DNA of 64,000 nucleotides from Robertkochia solimangrovi (GCF_007279655.1 NZ_QKWN01000011.1:108457-172456), one strand, 5' to 3'; shown: positions 49,001-59,200, counted from the first letter of the stretch. The notes: generated by a model from the sequence alone, not told the origin. Numbers and translations are program-made.

Positions 49001-50007
49001 CCGAAGTGGTACATCAGACAGGAACGGGTATAGGCCTTTCCCTGGCTCATTCACTGACGGAACTGCATAAGGGCAAATTATATCTCGACAATACAGACGC
49101 CGTGATGAATACATTCATACTGGAACTGCCTGTCCATCAGGAAATGGAATTCGAACTTTATCCGGAAAACGGTGAAAAACATGCTGCCAGGAAAGATGAA
49201 CTTATGGACTTCGAGATAGAACAGCCCTTCATAAATGGAGAGGAGATCGAATTTCACAAACCTACGGTTCTACTGGTCGAAGATAATGAAGATCTGCTTG
49301 ATTTTATTGCGAAAGATCTTCGGGAAGATTACTACGTACTGAAATCCCCTACCGCAGAAAAAGCACTTGAAATATTACAAAATGAAAACATCCATCTGGT
49401 CATCAGCGATGTGATGATGCCGGGTATGAACGGATTTGAACTATGTAAAAAGATAAAGACCTCCATCGATACGAGCCATATCCCGGTGATCATTCTGACT
49501 TCCAAAAGTGCGATACAGGCTAAGGTTGAAGGTCTGGAATCTGGTGCCGATGCATATATTGAAAAGCCATTCTCCATTGAATACCTGAGATTACAGCTCA
49601 AAAACCTCATTGAGAACCGAAAGCATATCATGCAATTCTATTCCAGTACTCCTCTGGCTCACATACGCAGTATAGCTCATTCCAAAACCGATGAGTCATT
49701 TATCAAGACGTTGGATAAGGTTATCTATGAAAATATTTCAGATAGCAACCTGAGCGTAGAAGTACTTGCAGAGATCATGAATATGAGTCGTTCCACACTC
49801 TATAGAAAGATCAAGGATATCTCGAATATGAGTCCCAATGAGCTCATTAACATCACCCGATTGAAAAGAGCTGCAGAGTTGCTGAAATCGGGAGATTTTA
49901 AGATTTATGAAGTAGCAGAAATGGTTGGTTATAATTCACAAACCAGTTTCGGTCGTAATTTTCACAAACAGTTTCAGATGACACCGACCGAATACATGAA
50001 CAGTTAG
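46021..50007 (+). CDS. Hybrid two-component system (HTCS) sensor-regulator
   Basis: 1328-aa one-protein sensor of the kind that controls Bacteroidota polysaccharide loci. Order of domains: signal peptide (1-20); two sets of propeller repeats (about 25-660, recurring LWFGTKDGLNRYD-type units); Y_Y_Y domain (about 690-765); membrane helix (773-795); HisKA with His830 in VAHEIRTPL; HATPase with NLLSNAIKYAE and GTGIGLSLAHS; receiver domain with Asp1130 in ISDVMMPG; AraC-type helix-turn-helix (about 1225-1328). It binds a breakdown oligosaccharide in the periplasm and activates transcription. A TTG start is required for the signal peptide. It is followed 18 bases later by a propeller hydrolase gene. 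Confidence 0.95.
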   Translation: MNKLLSIVSIFLIFTAGLSAQEYYLKHLQVEDGLSHNSVICSLQDSHGFLWFGTKDGLNRYDGYTFKLYHSDPNQKNNIGSNFIQNLLEFDGYLWVGTDNGLYRFDQEAETFTLLEPTRNQSIHDLEYDDSGHLWFIAGSTMYRYNIESGNYKTFDTSDYFWAVSLTRGQDNTLWASSSVQIYKFDEDQSTFIPMSLRPADDTEFPFMISTIYTLNPHTLLVGTQNHGALLYDVQTGEQRPLLIHDQEEPLFVRNFAAKGSNEVWIASENGVYIYDIEKGTYDHIKKELRDNYALSDNAVYTITVDNEQGVWMGTYFRGINYYPKQYTPFRKFYPKQKVNSIGGYVVREIQKDDHGNLWIGTEDAGLQQYNFNTGQFTNYNPLKNNTKLSYYNIHGIYPDGNKLWVGNFEHGMDVMDIPSGKILRHYGMGNKGNLKSNFVFSIKRNRENKLLVLCTGGVQQYDSIQDSFVDYPPFTEHYFFNSMLEPNDEEIWMGTYRNGLLYYNKKTNTKVTYKYDSADSLSISSNAINNIFKDHSGTIWILTENGVNRYLPETGKFERFNTEDGFPTNVTYSVLEDKNFNLWITTSKGLVKFNPVEKSIRTYTTANGLLGNQFNYSSAYKDTDGTMYFGTIDGMIAFNPENFIKNTYSPPIYITGIQINNKEVNVSNAEEGTVLPVATIFLRDIELPYNESSFSIDFASLSYNAPQATEYWYMLEGLNENWIETEKDHRAYFTKVAPGNYTFKVKAMNSNGSLSYTDDLTIRIQPPFWASNMAYVLYAILVGSLIYFSLRFYHHQTEEKNNRRIKQLNNKKEKEIYQAKIEFFTNVAHEIRTPLTLIKSPLEKLLKTETRTSPIKENLMIMERNTSRMLDLVNQLLDFRKTEIEGVKLTFVRCNITSILENTYERFSHAIKEKDLHFDMSYPDSDIYAYVDAEAFKKILSNLLSNAIKYAETKIFVTLKSEDNRIIIIAKNDGELIPVDLKERVFEPFFRAPEVVHQTGTGIGLSLAHSLTELHKGKLYLDNTDAVMNTFILELPVHQEMEFELYPENGEKHAARKDELMDFEIEQPFINGEEIEFHKPTVLLVEDNEDLLDFIAKDLREDYYVLKSPTAEKALEILQNENIHLVISDVMMPGMNGFELCKKIKTSIDTSHIPVIILTSKSAIQAKVEGLESGADAYIEKPFSIEYLRLQLKNLIENRKHIMQFYSSTPLAHIRSIAHSKTDESFIKTLDKVIYENISDSNLSVEVLAEIMNMSRSTLYRKIKDISNMSPNELINITRLKRAAELLKSGDFKIYEVAEMVGYNSQTSFGRNFHKQFQMTPTEYMNS

Positions 50008-50025
50008 ATTTGTAAATAATAAAAC

Positions 50026-51051
50026 ATGGTAAAAAAAATCAGAAAAACCCTGGTGCTCGCAGCACTGGCAGGGGTGACCTGCAATACGGTAATTTCACAG
50101 AACAAAGAGCAGATCAGGGAAGCTCCGGCTCCTTTATTTAATGATCCGTTCTATGATGGCGCGGCAGATCCGGTATTGGTCTGGAATCATCTTGAAACTA
50201 GTTGGTGGATGCTTTATACAGCCCGACGTGCGAATATGCCTACTCCCGATGTATCTGCTTATTACGGGAATGATATCGGCATTGCTTCCAGTGATGATCA
50301 TGGTCAGACCTGGGTCTTTCGTGGATATCTGGATCTGGAATTTGAAAGAGGTCGAAACACGTTCTGGGCACCTGAAGTCGTATACGAATCGGGTGAGTAT
50401 CATATGTTCGTTTCCTATATCCAGGGAGTAAGGAACCATTGGGGAGGACAATCAAAGATCGTGCATCTCACCAGTAAAAACTTATGGGACTGGGATTATA
50501 AGGGTGAGGTGAAGGCCTCTTCAGGAAAAGTAATCGATGCTACCCTGTTTAAAAAACCGGATGGGCTTTGGCGCATGTGGTATAAGGATGACGCACTTGG
50601 AGGAATCACCATGATGTCAGAATCTAAAGATCTTATGCAATGGACACCTGTCGGTGAGCCTGCGATAGCAGGAGAGGCACACGAAGGTCCTAATGTATTC
50701 CGATTCCACGATTACTACTGGATGCTGACCGATGAATGGCATGGATTACGTGTCTATCGATCCAAAGACCTTGAAAACTGGGAAAAACAAGGTTTGATCC
50801 TTGAGAATGCCTCTGAAAGAAAGGATGACAGCCCCTCTGGAGCCCATGGCGATGTGGTTGTAAATGGCTCCAGGGCCTTTATTTTTTATTTTACACATCC
50901 CGGCAGAGATAAACATCTGGAGACTAAGTCAGAAAATTCCTATTACGACAATCACCGTACCAGTATACAGGTTGCTCCACTCACTTTTGAGAGAGGAACT
51001 TTAAAAGCGAACCGAAATAAGCCTTTCGATTTTTGGCTGGATAATGAGTGA
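50026..51051 (+). CDS. GH43/GH32-like five-bladed propeller hydrolase, secreted
   Basis: 341-aa exported protein (signal ...NTVISQ). It has the clan GH-F/J fold pattern with three acidic residues in the right order: Asp48 in GAADPV, Asp171 in VIDATLF and Glu220 in HEGPNVF, together with WAPEVVYESGEYHMFVSY. I could not place it in a known GH43 subfamily with confidence; GH32, GH117 or an unclassified family remain possible. It is encoded directly behind the hybrid sensor on the same strand, an arrangement that suggests co-expression at a basal level. Confidence 0.75.
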   Translation: MVKKIRKTLVLAALAGVTCNTVISQNKEQIREAPAPLFNDPFYDGAADPVLVWNHLETSWWMLYTARRANMPTPDVSAYYGNDIGIASSDDHGQTWVFRGYLDLEFERGRNTFWAPEVVYESGEYHMFVSYIQGVRNHWGGQSKIVHLTSKNLWDWDYKGEVKASSGKVIDATLFKKPDGLWRMWYKDDALGGITMMSESKDLMQWTPVGEPAIAGEAHEGPNVFRFHDYYWMLTDEWHGLRVYRSKDLENWEKQGLILENASERKDDSPSGAHGDVVVNGSRAFIFYFTHPGRDKHLETKSENSYYDNHRTSIQVAPLTFERGTLKANRNKPFDFWLDNE

Positions 51052-51057
51052 TAAAGC

Positions 51058-51087
51058 AAAAAGCCCGGAACTAACTCCGGGCTTTTT
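51058..51087. terminator. Bidirectional terminator between convergent genes
   Basis: Perfect 12-bp arms AAAAAGCCCGGA / TCCGGGCTTTTT with a 6-base loop, serving both the propeller hydrolase gene (plus) and the DUF4965 gene (minus). Confidence 0.9.
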
Positions 51088-51105
51088 AAATTCCTGACAC
51101 TTAAA

Positions 51106-53550
51106 TCAGTTATTCCATTTATCATTGAGTAGTTTGATAAAGTAACCACCTACGACACTCCGTGCCTGAAAGCCACGCATCTTACCTGTAGAGGTAAAAT
51201 GCCAGTCAGACATCGGAACACGATCCGGTGTTTCCTTTGCAAACTTATAAACAGGCTCGGTCAATGCTTTAAAATCTTTATCGGAATCTGACAATGTTGC
51301 TGTCCAGAGAATCCAGTCAGATTTGGTATAATCCGATCTGCTATCCAGCGGTATACCATATCGGTTATTCTTATTCAGATAATATGCGATCTCCTTTTGA
51401 TACACGCTCTCGGGAAACAGATCGAGATCGATCACCTTATCCCAAACCAGATTATACTTTTGACTCCAGGTATTTTTATCGTCGAAAGTAAGTGCATAAT
51501 GATCCCCGCTATCGGCCAGCTCCATCCACTTCCCTGCCATTTCTCTCGCCATTCCGAGATATTTATCCGCTATATCATCTTTGCCCAGCATACTTGCCAT
51601 ATATCCATAGCTTCCCAAGGCTGCGATCGCCTTCACGGAAAGGTTGGCATTTCGGGCGAGATGACCTGCAAAGTCGTCTGTACATAACTGATTCCCGGGA
51701 TCGAAACCTTTTTCAGCGAGATAGTCAGCCCATAAAGTAAGTGTTTCCCAGTGTTTTTCAGCATACGCGGCATTGTTCTCCGCTTTGGTGATTGCCGCTG
51801 TAAGGATGATCATATTACCGGATTCTTCCACTGGCATCGGCTCACCATACACCAATCCGTTAGCTTTTGGATACGTACCGATATCATGTGCCGCGAAGGG
51901 CTCGTTATAGCGACCACTCTCTGTATAATAAAAAATCCCGTTCAGCATTCCCTTGAGTAGGTCCGGATTATAATACAGGTACAATGGTGCTGAAGGATAG
52001 GTTACATCCACTGTATTAATACAGCCATTACTGAAATTCTCCTTGGAAAGAAATAAGAGTTCTCCTTCCGGACTTTCTACCAGTTTATGTGCGGCGATGC
52101 TTTGACGATAGCCGATCTCACACAGCTTAGCATAAGCTTCACCTCCGGATCTAACAGCATTCTCATGCAATTTACGGTCAAATGCCTCACATCGGGTAAT
52201 AATATCCGCATGGGTTTGCCAGGATCTGTCTAATATTTCTGTGATCTTAGTATTTCCATCCTTGTTCCACCAGGGACGTAGTCGTGTACCGAAATATTCT
52301 ATGGAGTAAAGGTCATCGTAACCGAGCATCACTACCGTTTCCTTAAGACTGTTAATTGTTTCTTCAGGGAATATCGTATTCAGAAAAAGGCGGGTACCCT
52401 TTTCTTCAGATCCTCTTTTCTTTGAGTTGACAAAGGAACTAAAGGCTTCCTTTTCTGAGGTAATGGTCTGTGTGGCACTTTGAGACTTTGGAACCGCTAC
52501 GTATAAATAACCCCAGTCAATACGCAGGTTGTCACCTTTCTTTTCCAATATCGGTTGTTCGGTAGACCCTGCTTTCAGATAATCTACAATATTGGTTGAA
52601 CCCGATTCAGCCTGTACTTCCTGAAAATCTTCATTTACCGCAAGATTCGTGGATGCCCCGAAGTACACTTGAACCTTATGTTGTTTCCCATCATTGGGTT
52701 TTGTACCGATCTTAACATAGGATACCGGCCTGGAAAATACCTCCAGATCATCCATGAGTAACGGAGAAATAAAATTCACAGTAACATCAACTCCTCCGGC
52801 TCGTAATTTATATTCCGTTTGGGTGGCACTGATAGATACTCCGGTTTGAACTGCCGGGGTAATCTGAAATTCCGGTTCTGACTTTTCTACAATTCCGGCG
52901 TCTAATGCCTGACCTCCTGCAGTATTTCTGACATGAATTGCCAGCAAGTTATTCTTCTTTCTAAGCACCTTCTTCACCTCATCAGAAATTGAGTAATAAT
53001 CATAATTACCGTTCCAGCATTCACAGGAATAAACCGCTACTCCATTTATGAATACTTCAACATTATCGTCATGACGTAATCTCAGGAACATTTCACCATC
53101 ACCGGAAGATCTGAGATCGAATTCTCGTCGGTACCAAAGATCATCAGAGGTCCATTTCGTTCCTGCATTATCCATGTCCCCGAAAGGAGGAGTTGCCATT
53201 CGCCATGTATCGTCTTTAAAACCTGTAGTCTCCCATCCTTTACCAGGGTTCTTTTCTGTGATCTTTACCTTGTAAGGCTCTGTTTCAGCCGTAGGCACAA
53301 GTACCTTATATACCGGTGCTTCCTCACCGAGAAAACGGTAGGTTGTACCATCTACTCTGACCAAACCGATCAATGGCTGTGCCGCACCGGTCCAATGCCT
53401 GGTTGGCGACCCATTGATTTCATCTGAATTACTCCAAATACTGAAGTAGGGATCATGAGTGATCAACGGATAGGCCGGAGCTTCTCTTTCCTGACACAAA
53501 CCCGGCACAATCGCCATAAGTGTCATTATTAATGAATAAAACTTTTTCAT
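51106..53550 (-). CDS. DUF4965/glutaminase-family protein with GH2-like jelly roll
   Basis: 814-aa exported protein. After the signal peptide comes a DUF4964-type start (PLITHDPYFSIWSNSDEING), then a jelly roll resembling GH2 sugar-binding domains (about residues 100-205, WYRREFDL...LRHDDNVEVFINGVAVY), and the DUF5127-DUF4965-DUF1793 (alpha/alpha)6 region with YPSAPLYLYYNPDLLKGML and FDLGTYP-like AHDIGTYP. Family members are named after glutaminase A, but proteins in polysaccharide loci are suspected to act on glycans. Here it lies downstream of SusC-SusD-DUF3823, behind a terminator hairpin. Substrate unknown. Confidence 0.85.
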   Translation of the reverse strand: MKKFYSLIMTLMAIVPGLCQEREAPAYPLITHDPYFSIWSNSDEINGSPTRHWTGAAQPLIGLVRVDGTTYRFLGEEAPVYKVLVPTAETEPYKVKITEKNPGKGWETTGFKDDTWRMATPPFGDMDNAGTKWTSDDLWYRREFDLRSSGDGEMFLRLRHDDNVEVFINGVAVYSCECWNGNYDYYSISDEVKKVLRKKNNLLAIHVRNTAGGQALDAGIVEKSEPEFQITPAVQTGVSISATQTEYKLRAGGVDVTVNFISPLLMDDLEVFSRPVSYVKIGTKPNDGKQHKVQVYFGASTNLAVNEDFQEVQAESGSTNIVDYLKAGSTEQPILEKKGDNLRIDWGYLYVAVPKSQSATQTITSEKEAFSSFVNSKKRGSEEKGTRLFLNTIFPEETINSLKETVVMLGYDDLYSIEYFGTRLRPWWNKDGNTKITEILDRSWQTHADIITRCEAFDRKLHENAVRSGGEAYAKLCEIGYRQSIAAHKLVESPEGELLFLSKENFSNGCINTVDVTYPSAPLYLYYNPDLLKGMLNGIFYYTESGRYNEPFAAHDIGTYPKANGLVYGEPMPVEESGNMIILTAAITKAENNAAYAEKHWETLTLWADYLAEKGFDPGNQLCTDDFAGHLARNANLSVKAIAALGSYGYMASMLGKDDIADKYLGMAREMAGKWMELADSGDHYALTFDDKNTWSQKYNLVWDKVIDLDLFPESVYQKEIAYYLNKNNRYGIPLDSRSDYTKSDWILWTATLSDSDKDFKALTEPVYKFAKETPDRVPMSDWHFTSTGKMRGFQARSVVGGYFIKLLNDKWNN

Positions 53551-53566
53551 GGTTTTGATTTTTAAG

Positions 53567-53603
53567 AAAAAGTGCCTGACAGGATAGATCAGGCACTTTA
53601 ATA
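53567..53603 (-). terminator. Terminator hairpin inside the SusC-SusD-DUF3823-DUF4965 unit
   Basis: Perfect 11-bp arms AAAGTGCCTGA / TCAGGCACTTT; on the minus strand the 3' arm runs into TTTTTCTT. It lies between the DUF3823 stop and the DUF4965 start, so it should reduce or stop expression of the latter. Confidence 0.8.
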
Positions 53604-53648
53604 AAACTAACTCAAACTTAATTCTAATTTACCTATTCGGGAACGCTA

Positions 53649-54347
53649 TTATAAGGATAGTTCTTCCACCTGAGAATACAGCATATCCTCTACTCCGGCG
53701 ATTTTTACTCCAATACGGGCATATACATAATCGCGTGGTGGATTCAGCTGCGGAACACCAAGACTTACTGAAACAGAAGAAAGATCACTGATATCGGCAT
53801 CTCCTCTGGCCACATTTGCATCGCCGTTATCAGAAACGAACTGACCGTCATTAAGGTAAAGGGTTATTCTTTCGATAGTACGCTCATCATCACCTGTAAT
53901 GATCTGTTCGAGGCTACAAGATGCAGAAACGGTCCCGCCACTTTGGGAGAATTGAACATTCCTTATCATATAATAAGGTTCTACCTCGATATCTAGTTGC
54001 TGATCACCTCTCAGGTTCACTAATATCGTATCACCCTGCTGAGCATTTACCTCCGGAATCCGAAAAGGCCCCTGCCCGGGAATGAATTTCAATTTATAAT
54101 CTCCATCATACAATCGTGCACTATAACTACCATCCTGATCGATGGCAACACCTATGGGTGTCAATAATCCGAAACCGGGTTGCCATAGTTCAAAACCTAC
54201 TTCATTATACCCCACTCGTACAGGCTCACCGTTATACATGATCGTACCGGAAAGGAAACTATCCGGTTCGTCATAGTTATCTTTCTCACAGGATGCTGTA
54301 ATAAAAAGCAATCCCAGTAATGCTATTGAATATTTAAATTTCTTCAT
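53649..54347 (-). CDS. DUF3823 surface lipoprotein
   Basis: 232-aa lipoprotein (signal ...LLFITASCEKD). DUF3823 members follow SusC/SusD pairs and take the place of SusE/SusF as surface glycan-binding proteins. Visible are a carboxypeptidase-regulatory-like first domain (SGTIMYNGEPV...GSYSARLYDGDYKLKFIPGQGPF) and a second beta-sandwich. No enzyme motif is present. It starts 15 bases after susD and ends before a terminator. Confidence 0.85.
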   Translation of the reverse strand: MKKFKYSIALLGLLFITASCEKDNYDEPDSFLSGTIMYNGEPVRVGYNEVGFELWQPGFGLLTPIGVAIDQDGSYSARLYDGDYKLKFIPGQGPFRIPEVNAQQGDTILVNLRGDQQLDIEVEPYYMIRNVQFSQSGGTVSASCSLEQIITGDDERTIERITLYLNDGQFVSDNGDANVARGDADISDLSSVSVSLGVPQLNPPRDYVYARIGVKIAGVEDMLYSQVEELSL

Positions 54348-54362
54348 CGCTCTTCTGATTTC

Positions 54363-56249
54363 TTATTGATTAGGATTTCTAACGATCAATGGGTTATTAC
54401 TGATCACATTATCACCGATCCTGGAATAATAATTACCGAACTGGAATCGGTCTGCACCGGTCACCCTGCTTAACTTCCTGGTCTTATAGATGAACTTACC
54501 ATCATTTGCACTACCTGGCTCATATACTTTGTATGGCCAGATAGCCAACGGCTGTGTCTCTCTGCGGGTCGCTGAACCGATATCATCGGATACTGTATTT
54601 TCATCAACTGGAACACCGTCAAGCACGATATGCGCTATCCTCCAACGCTTCAAATCGAAAAAGTGAAGTCCTTCAAAAGCCAATTCCACATATCTTTCAT
54701 GAGCGATTCGATCGAAATCAACATCCCCTGCTGTTAAAGGGGTCGTGATTCCTGCCCGACTTCTCACCTGATTCAGGTAATCAGCCGCTGTTGATGTATT
54801 CCCCAGTTCAAAGGCTGCTTCGGCAGCATTGAGTAAAACTTCAGCATACCGGTAACGCATTTGATAAACATCACTTTGTACCCCTCGCTGGCCAGAACCG
54901 GCCTTCGGATCCTGAAACTTACGGATGTAGAATCCGGTTTGAGCCGTAAATTCCAAACCATCGATAGGACCGTCAAATCCAACAACCTGAACATTTCCCA
55001 GATTTCCGACTTCTTTTTGTTGACCTCTTGAATCTCCGGAGACCACAGAACCGTCAGGCATCTGATATCCTGCGAAAATATCCACTTGTCTCCCTTTAAA
55101 GGATGACCCCGGAAGAATAACAGTTCCTGACAGACGGGCATCGCGACCTTCAAAGATATCGCCTACATTCTCATAGTAAACCGGATTCCCGGAACCATCG
55201 GTAGCGGCTAAAGGCTGATAGACTCCATCAAGAGTTTCAAAGGACTGAACAAACTGAAGTGAAGGATTTATTCTTCCTCCTTCTTCTTCTTCTGCTCCGA
55301 ATCTCGGTTGATTCACAATGGTAAAATTATGAACCTTACCACTTTGCAATTTATAATCCTCGACAAAAATCACTTCCGGATTTTCGATCTTATCATAGAA
55401 GATACTGGCAAAGTTTTCCGCAAGATCTGGTTTCTTTTGATAGAGCGCATAGCTACCCGCTTCTCCATTGATGATTTGCTGTGCAGCATTCAGGGCTTTC
55501 GTATAATATCCATTGGCCTTATCAACCGGGATACCTACTTCATTTCCCGGAAGGGAGACCTGAGGCGTATTGGCACCATATTTTGCAATAGATCCTGCAT
55601 ACAATGCAGCACGAGCTTCCATAGCCAATGCAGCGCCTTTGGTTGCTCTTGACTTCGTTCCGGAATTGGACGGAAGCATATCTTTGATCGCTTCTGCTTC
55701 AGAGATCACAAAATCGTAGATTGCAGCTTCGGTTTCTCTGGGTTGACGCAAATAGGATGCATCCCCACTGAAATCATACTCCTGTGCTTCCAGAATAAGT
55801 GGGACTCCCCCCATTCTTTTTACCAGTTCAAAATAATAAGAAGCTCTAAGGAAACGTGCTTCCGCCAGAAAGCGTTGCTTATCAGCTTCATCCAGCTCCG
55901 TTGCCGGCTCACAACGTTCTATAAAAAGGTTGATCTCCCTGATATAAGCATAATCCCAGGTTCCCCAGGCGCCATAATCATAGGTGGAATTCTGAAATGC
56001 ACTATAACGACCCAATTCAGACCAGAATGCAATGTTAAAATCTGATAGGGTCCACCAATCCTGGATCCATCCAAAATCATAATATCGGTCATAAAGATTG
56101 GCCAGTACAGAGAGGGTTACCGAAGGATCGGAAAATACCTGCTCCTCGGTTAGAATATTTGTCGGTTCGCGATCGAGAAACTCTTCATCATTGGTACAAC
56201 CGGTAGCCAGTAGTGCCATTGTGATCGCAGTATATAGATACTTTTTCAT
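54363..56249 (-). CDS. SusD/RagB family outer-membrane glycan-binding lipoprotein
   Basis: 628-aa lipoprotein (signal ...LLATGCTND). EEFLDREPTN at the mature start, ARFLRASYYFELVKRMGGVPL in the helical TPR core, and a C-terminal RRETQPLAIWPYK stretch are typical SusD features. It forms the lid over the SusC transporter and captures oligosaccharides at the surface. Spacing is 19 bases to susC upstream. Ligand identity is not readable. Confidence 0.95.
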   Translation of the reverse strand: MKKYLYTAITMALLATGCTNDEEFLDREPTNILTEEQVFSDPSVTLSVLANLYDRYYDFGWIQDWWTLSDFNIAFWSELGRYSAFQNSTYDYGAWGTWDYAYIREINLFIERCEPATELDEADKQRFLAEARFLRASYYFELVKRMGGVPLILEAQEYDFSGDASYLRQPRETEAAIYDFVISEAEAIKDMLPSNSGTKSRATKGAALAMEARAALYAGSIAKYGANTPQVSLPGNEVGIPVDKANGYYTKALNAAQQIINGEAGSYALYQKKPDLAENFASIFYDKIENPEVIFVEDYKLQSGKVHNFTIVNQPRFGAEEEEGGRINPSLQFVQSFETLDGVYQPLAATDGSGNPVYYENVGDIFEGRDARLSGTVILPGSSFKGRQVDIFAGYQMPDGSVVSGDSRGQQKEVGNLGNVQVVGFDGPIDGLEFTAQTGFYIRKFQDPKAGSGQRGVQSDVYQMRYRYAEVLLNAAEAAFELGNTSTAADYLNQVRSRAGITTPLTAGDVDFDRIAHERYVELAFEGLHFFDLKRWRIAHIVLDGVPVDENTVSDDIGSATRRETQPLAIWPYKVYEPGSANDGKFIYKTRKLSRVTGADRFQFGNYYSRIGDNVISNNPLIVRNPNQ

Positions 56250-56268
56250 TACTGTTTATTTTTTCGGT

Positions 56269-59200
56269 TTAGAGTGAAAGGTTAACACCAACATTGATTA
56301 CTTTATTCTGCGGATATTGTAGTGAGTTATCATCAACTACTTCCGGATCCACCCCATATTCCTTGAGATTATCAAAAGTTGCGAGGTTATATCCGTTCAC
56401 ATAGATCCTGAATTTTTGGAAACCGATCTTATCCAGAACAGCTTGTGGCAGGGAATACCCTAACTCCAGTGTTCTCATTCTAAAATAGGTTACGTTATGC
56501 AACCAGAATGTTGAATTCCAGTTATTGCTATGCCAACCATTATTATACCTCAGTGCAGGATATTTACCGGCAACCCAATCACTGTTGGGGTCGAAAACAT
56601 CAGTACGATGCCATCTGTCGAGAAATATCTCGTTCAAAGCTCCATCATTGATATACGGACGTCTTCCTTCCCAGTTCTGATTCCAGGAATACCCAGAGGC
56701 TCCTGAGAAGTCAGCTACAAGGTCGATCCCCTTCCAGGAAAGGTTTATGCTGAGTCCGAAGTTCACCAGTGGTTGCGTATTGTTGTAACCGATCACCGTT
56801 TCATCCTGCCAATCGATCTTTCCGTCATTGTTCACATCCTTATACATGATATCTCCGGGCAGCATGGTGGAATTACCACGACCGTCATTATTGATCGTAT
56901 AATTATCGATCTGCTCCTGAGACTGGAATTGGCCAATGGCGGTATATCCCCAGAATAGGTTGTTGTAACGATCTTCATAGGAATTTCTATAACGATCGTA
57001 TGAGTTTCCGAATCTCGGTTTGTAGCTCTCCAGGAATTTGGTCTTGGTCAAGGAAGCATTTCCGGAAACATTGATGTTGAGATCTCCCACTTTTCCTGAA
57101 TAGGCAAGCATACCTTCAATACCATAGACCGCATCACTATTCACATTCTCCTCCGGCAATGAATATCCCAGTTCATTCGGGATAAGAATATCATATTTTG
57201 ATCCGCGTAACCCTGTTCTCTTTCTGTAGAAATAATCAAAAGATCCTGAAAGATGATTATCCAGCATAGCGAAATCCATTCCTATATCGGTAATATGGCT
57301 TTCAAACCACGAGAGGTTTTCAATAATCTGTCCTTTATCACGGCTAGCGATCACAGGATTTCCATCCAGGATCACGGGATCACTGACATTGTACTGATAA
57401 CCTGGAATATAATCATAAGGTCCGATTCCGATATCATCATCACCGAGTACCCCGTAGGAAGCTCTGAATTTCAAATTGTTCAATACCGGATCTTCTCCCA
57501 GAAGATTCTGCATGAACTTTTCTTCAGTAATCCTCCAACCTCCGGAGATCGAAGGAAAGATTCCTACCCTTTTTTTAGGGGCAAACTTCCAGGAAGCGTC
57601 ACGTCTTAGAGACGACTCCAGATAATATTTATTCTTGTAGTTATAGGTGAATTTCCCAACATATCCAATCCTGGCCTCTTCATCATCCCGATCGTCATAA
57701 GTATCCATATCAGCGAAATAAATCAACGGCAATACATTGGTCTTAGGAACAGAGTGAACCCATTGCTCCTGATCTCTTGATTCCTGACGTTCTACCAGAA
57801 ATAATGCAGTGATATTGTGATCTTCGGCTATGGTTTTGGCATAGCTCAAAGACCCTTGAAAGATATTACGGATGATCTTACGTGTTCTTCTTTCTCTCCA
57901 GGGATTGGTACTTCCTCCGGTCACATTATAAGCATCATTATCAGCATCATAGGTATATGCCTCATAGGTATATTCATGACCGTTGAGTACCTGGTCTGCA
58001 ATATAATAGGAGTACATACCCTTTGCCTTTAGCCCAGGAATAAAGCCGAAATCATATTCTGCATTGAAATTATTCTGAAGTACTCTCCAGATATCTTCCT
58101 GGTATCCACCGATCTTGAAATTATGTAAAGCCCAGTTTGTCTCGTTATGTCCTATATCATTAAGATATTCAGGATTGTCATTGGCATAAGGACGTTCAAA
58201 TGGCCGGTTTCTCAAAATAGCAAATCGCGGAAGCCAGTAATCATCGTATCCGGGAATTCCAGGATTCTTTCTGGTTTCCACTCTACCATTGATCTGTACT
58301 CCAACCTTGAGGTTATCGGTTATGAAGGCATCTACATTACTCTGAATATTACTTCTGTCAAAGGTAAATTCATTTCCTAAAACAGATTCCTGGTCCAGTT
58401 TGGTATAAGAGAGATAATAATTTATCTTTTCAGAACCTCCGGTTGCATTGACATTGATACTGGTCACCGGAGCATCCTTTTTTACGATGAAGTTCTTCCA
58501 GTCAAAAGTCTGATAACCTCTTTCTGTTCCCTGTCTGTATTTCTCGAGTTCCTCCATGGTGATGGCCGTACTTCCGTATTCGTTCACTTCCGCTTCGGCC
58601 TTACCTAACATCCATTGGTAAGAATCATTTACGGTAGACGGAAAACGCGACCAGTTCTGCCATCCCATATACGCATCTACATTCACGGTATTTCGGGTAC
58701 CCCTTCTTCCTTTCTTGGTCGTTACCACCACAACTCCATTTGCAGCGCGTGAACCATAGATCGCAGCAGAACCATCTTTCAGAATGGTGATACTCTCAAT
58801 ATCATTAGGAGAAAGGTTGTTGAATTGTCCGGCATCCTGCTGAACACCATCGATCACATACAAAGGATTACCCATGTTACGGATCTGTATATTCGCACTG
58901 GCTCCCGGCCTTCCATCTGGCATACGGAAACTCACACCGGGCATCTTACCCGCGAGTCCGGAACTAACGGTAGCACCACCGTGCACCTGTGCGATATCTT
59001 CACTGGTGATCGTTGCGATCGCAGCTGTTATATCCTCTTTTTTCTGGGTGGAATATCCCACCACCACTACTTCGTCCAGTGCTGCCACATCCTCCTGCAT
59101 CTGTACATTGACCTCGGTCTGTGTTCCGATAATCACCTCCTGCGCAAGAAAACCTACAGAACTGAACAATAATGTTGCTCCCGGAGAGACACTGATCTGA

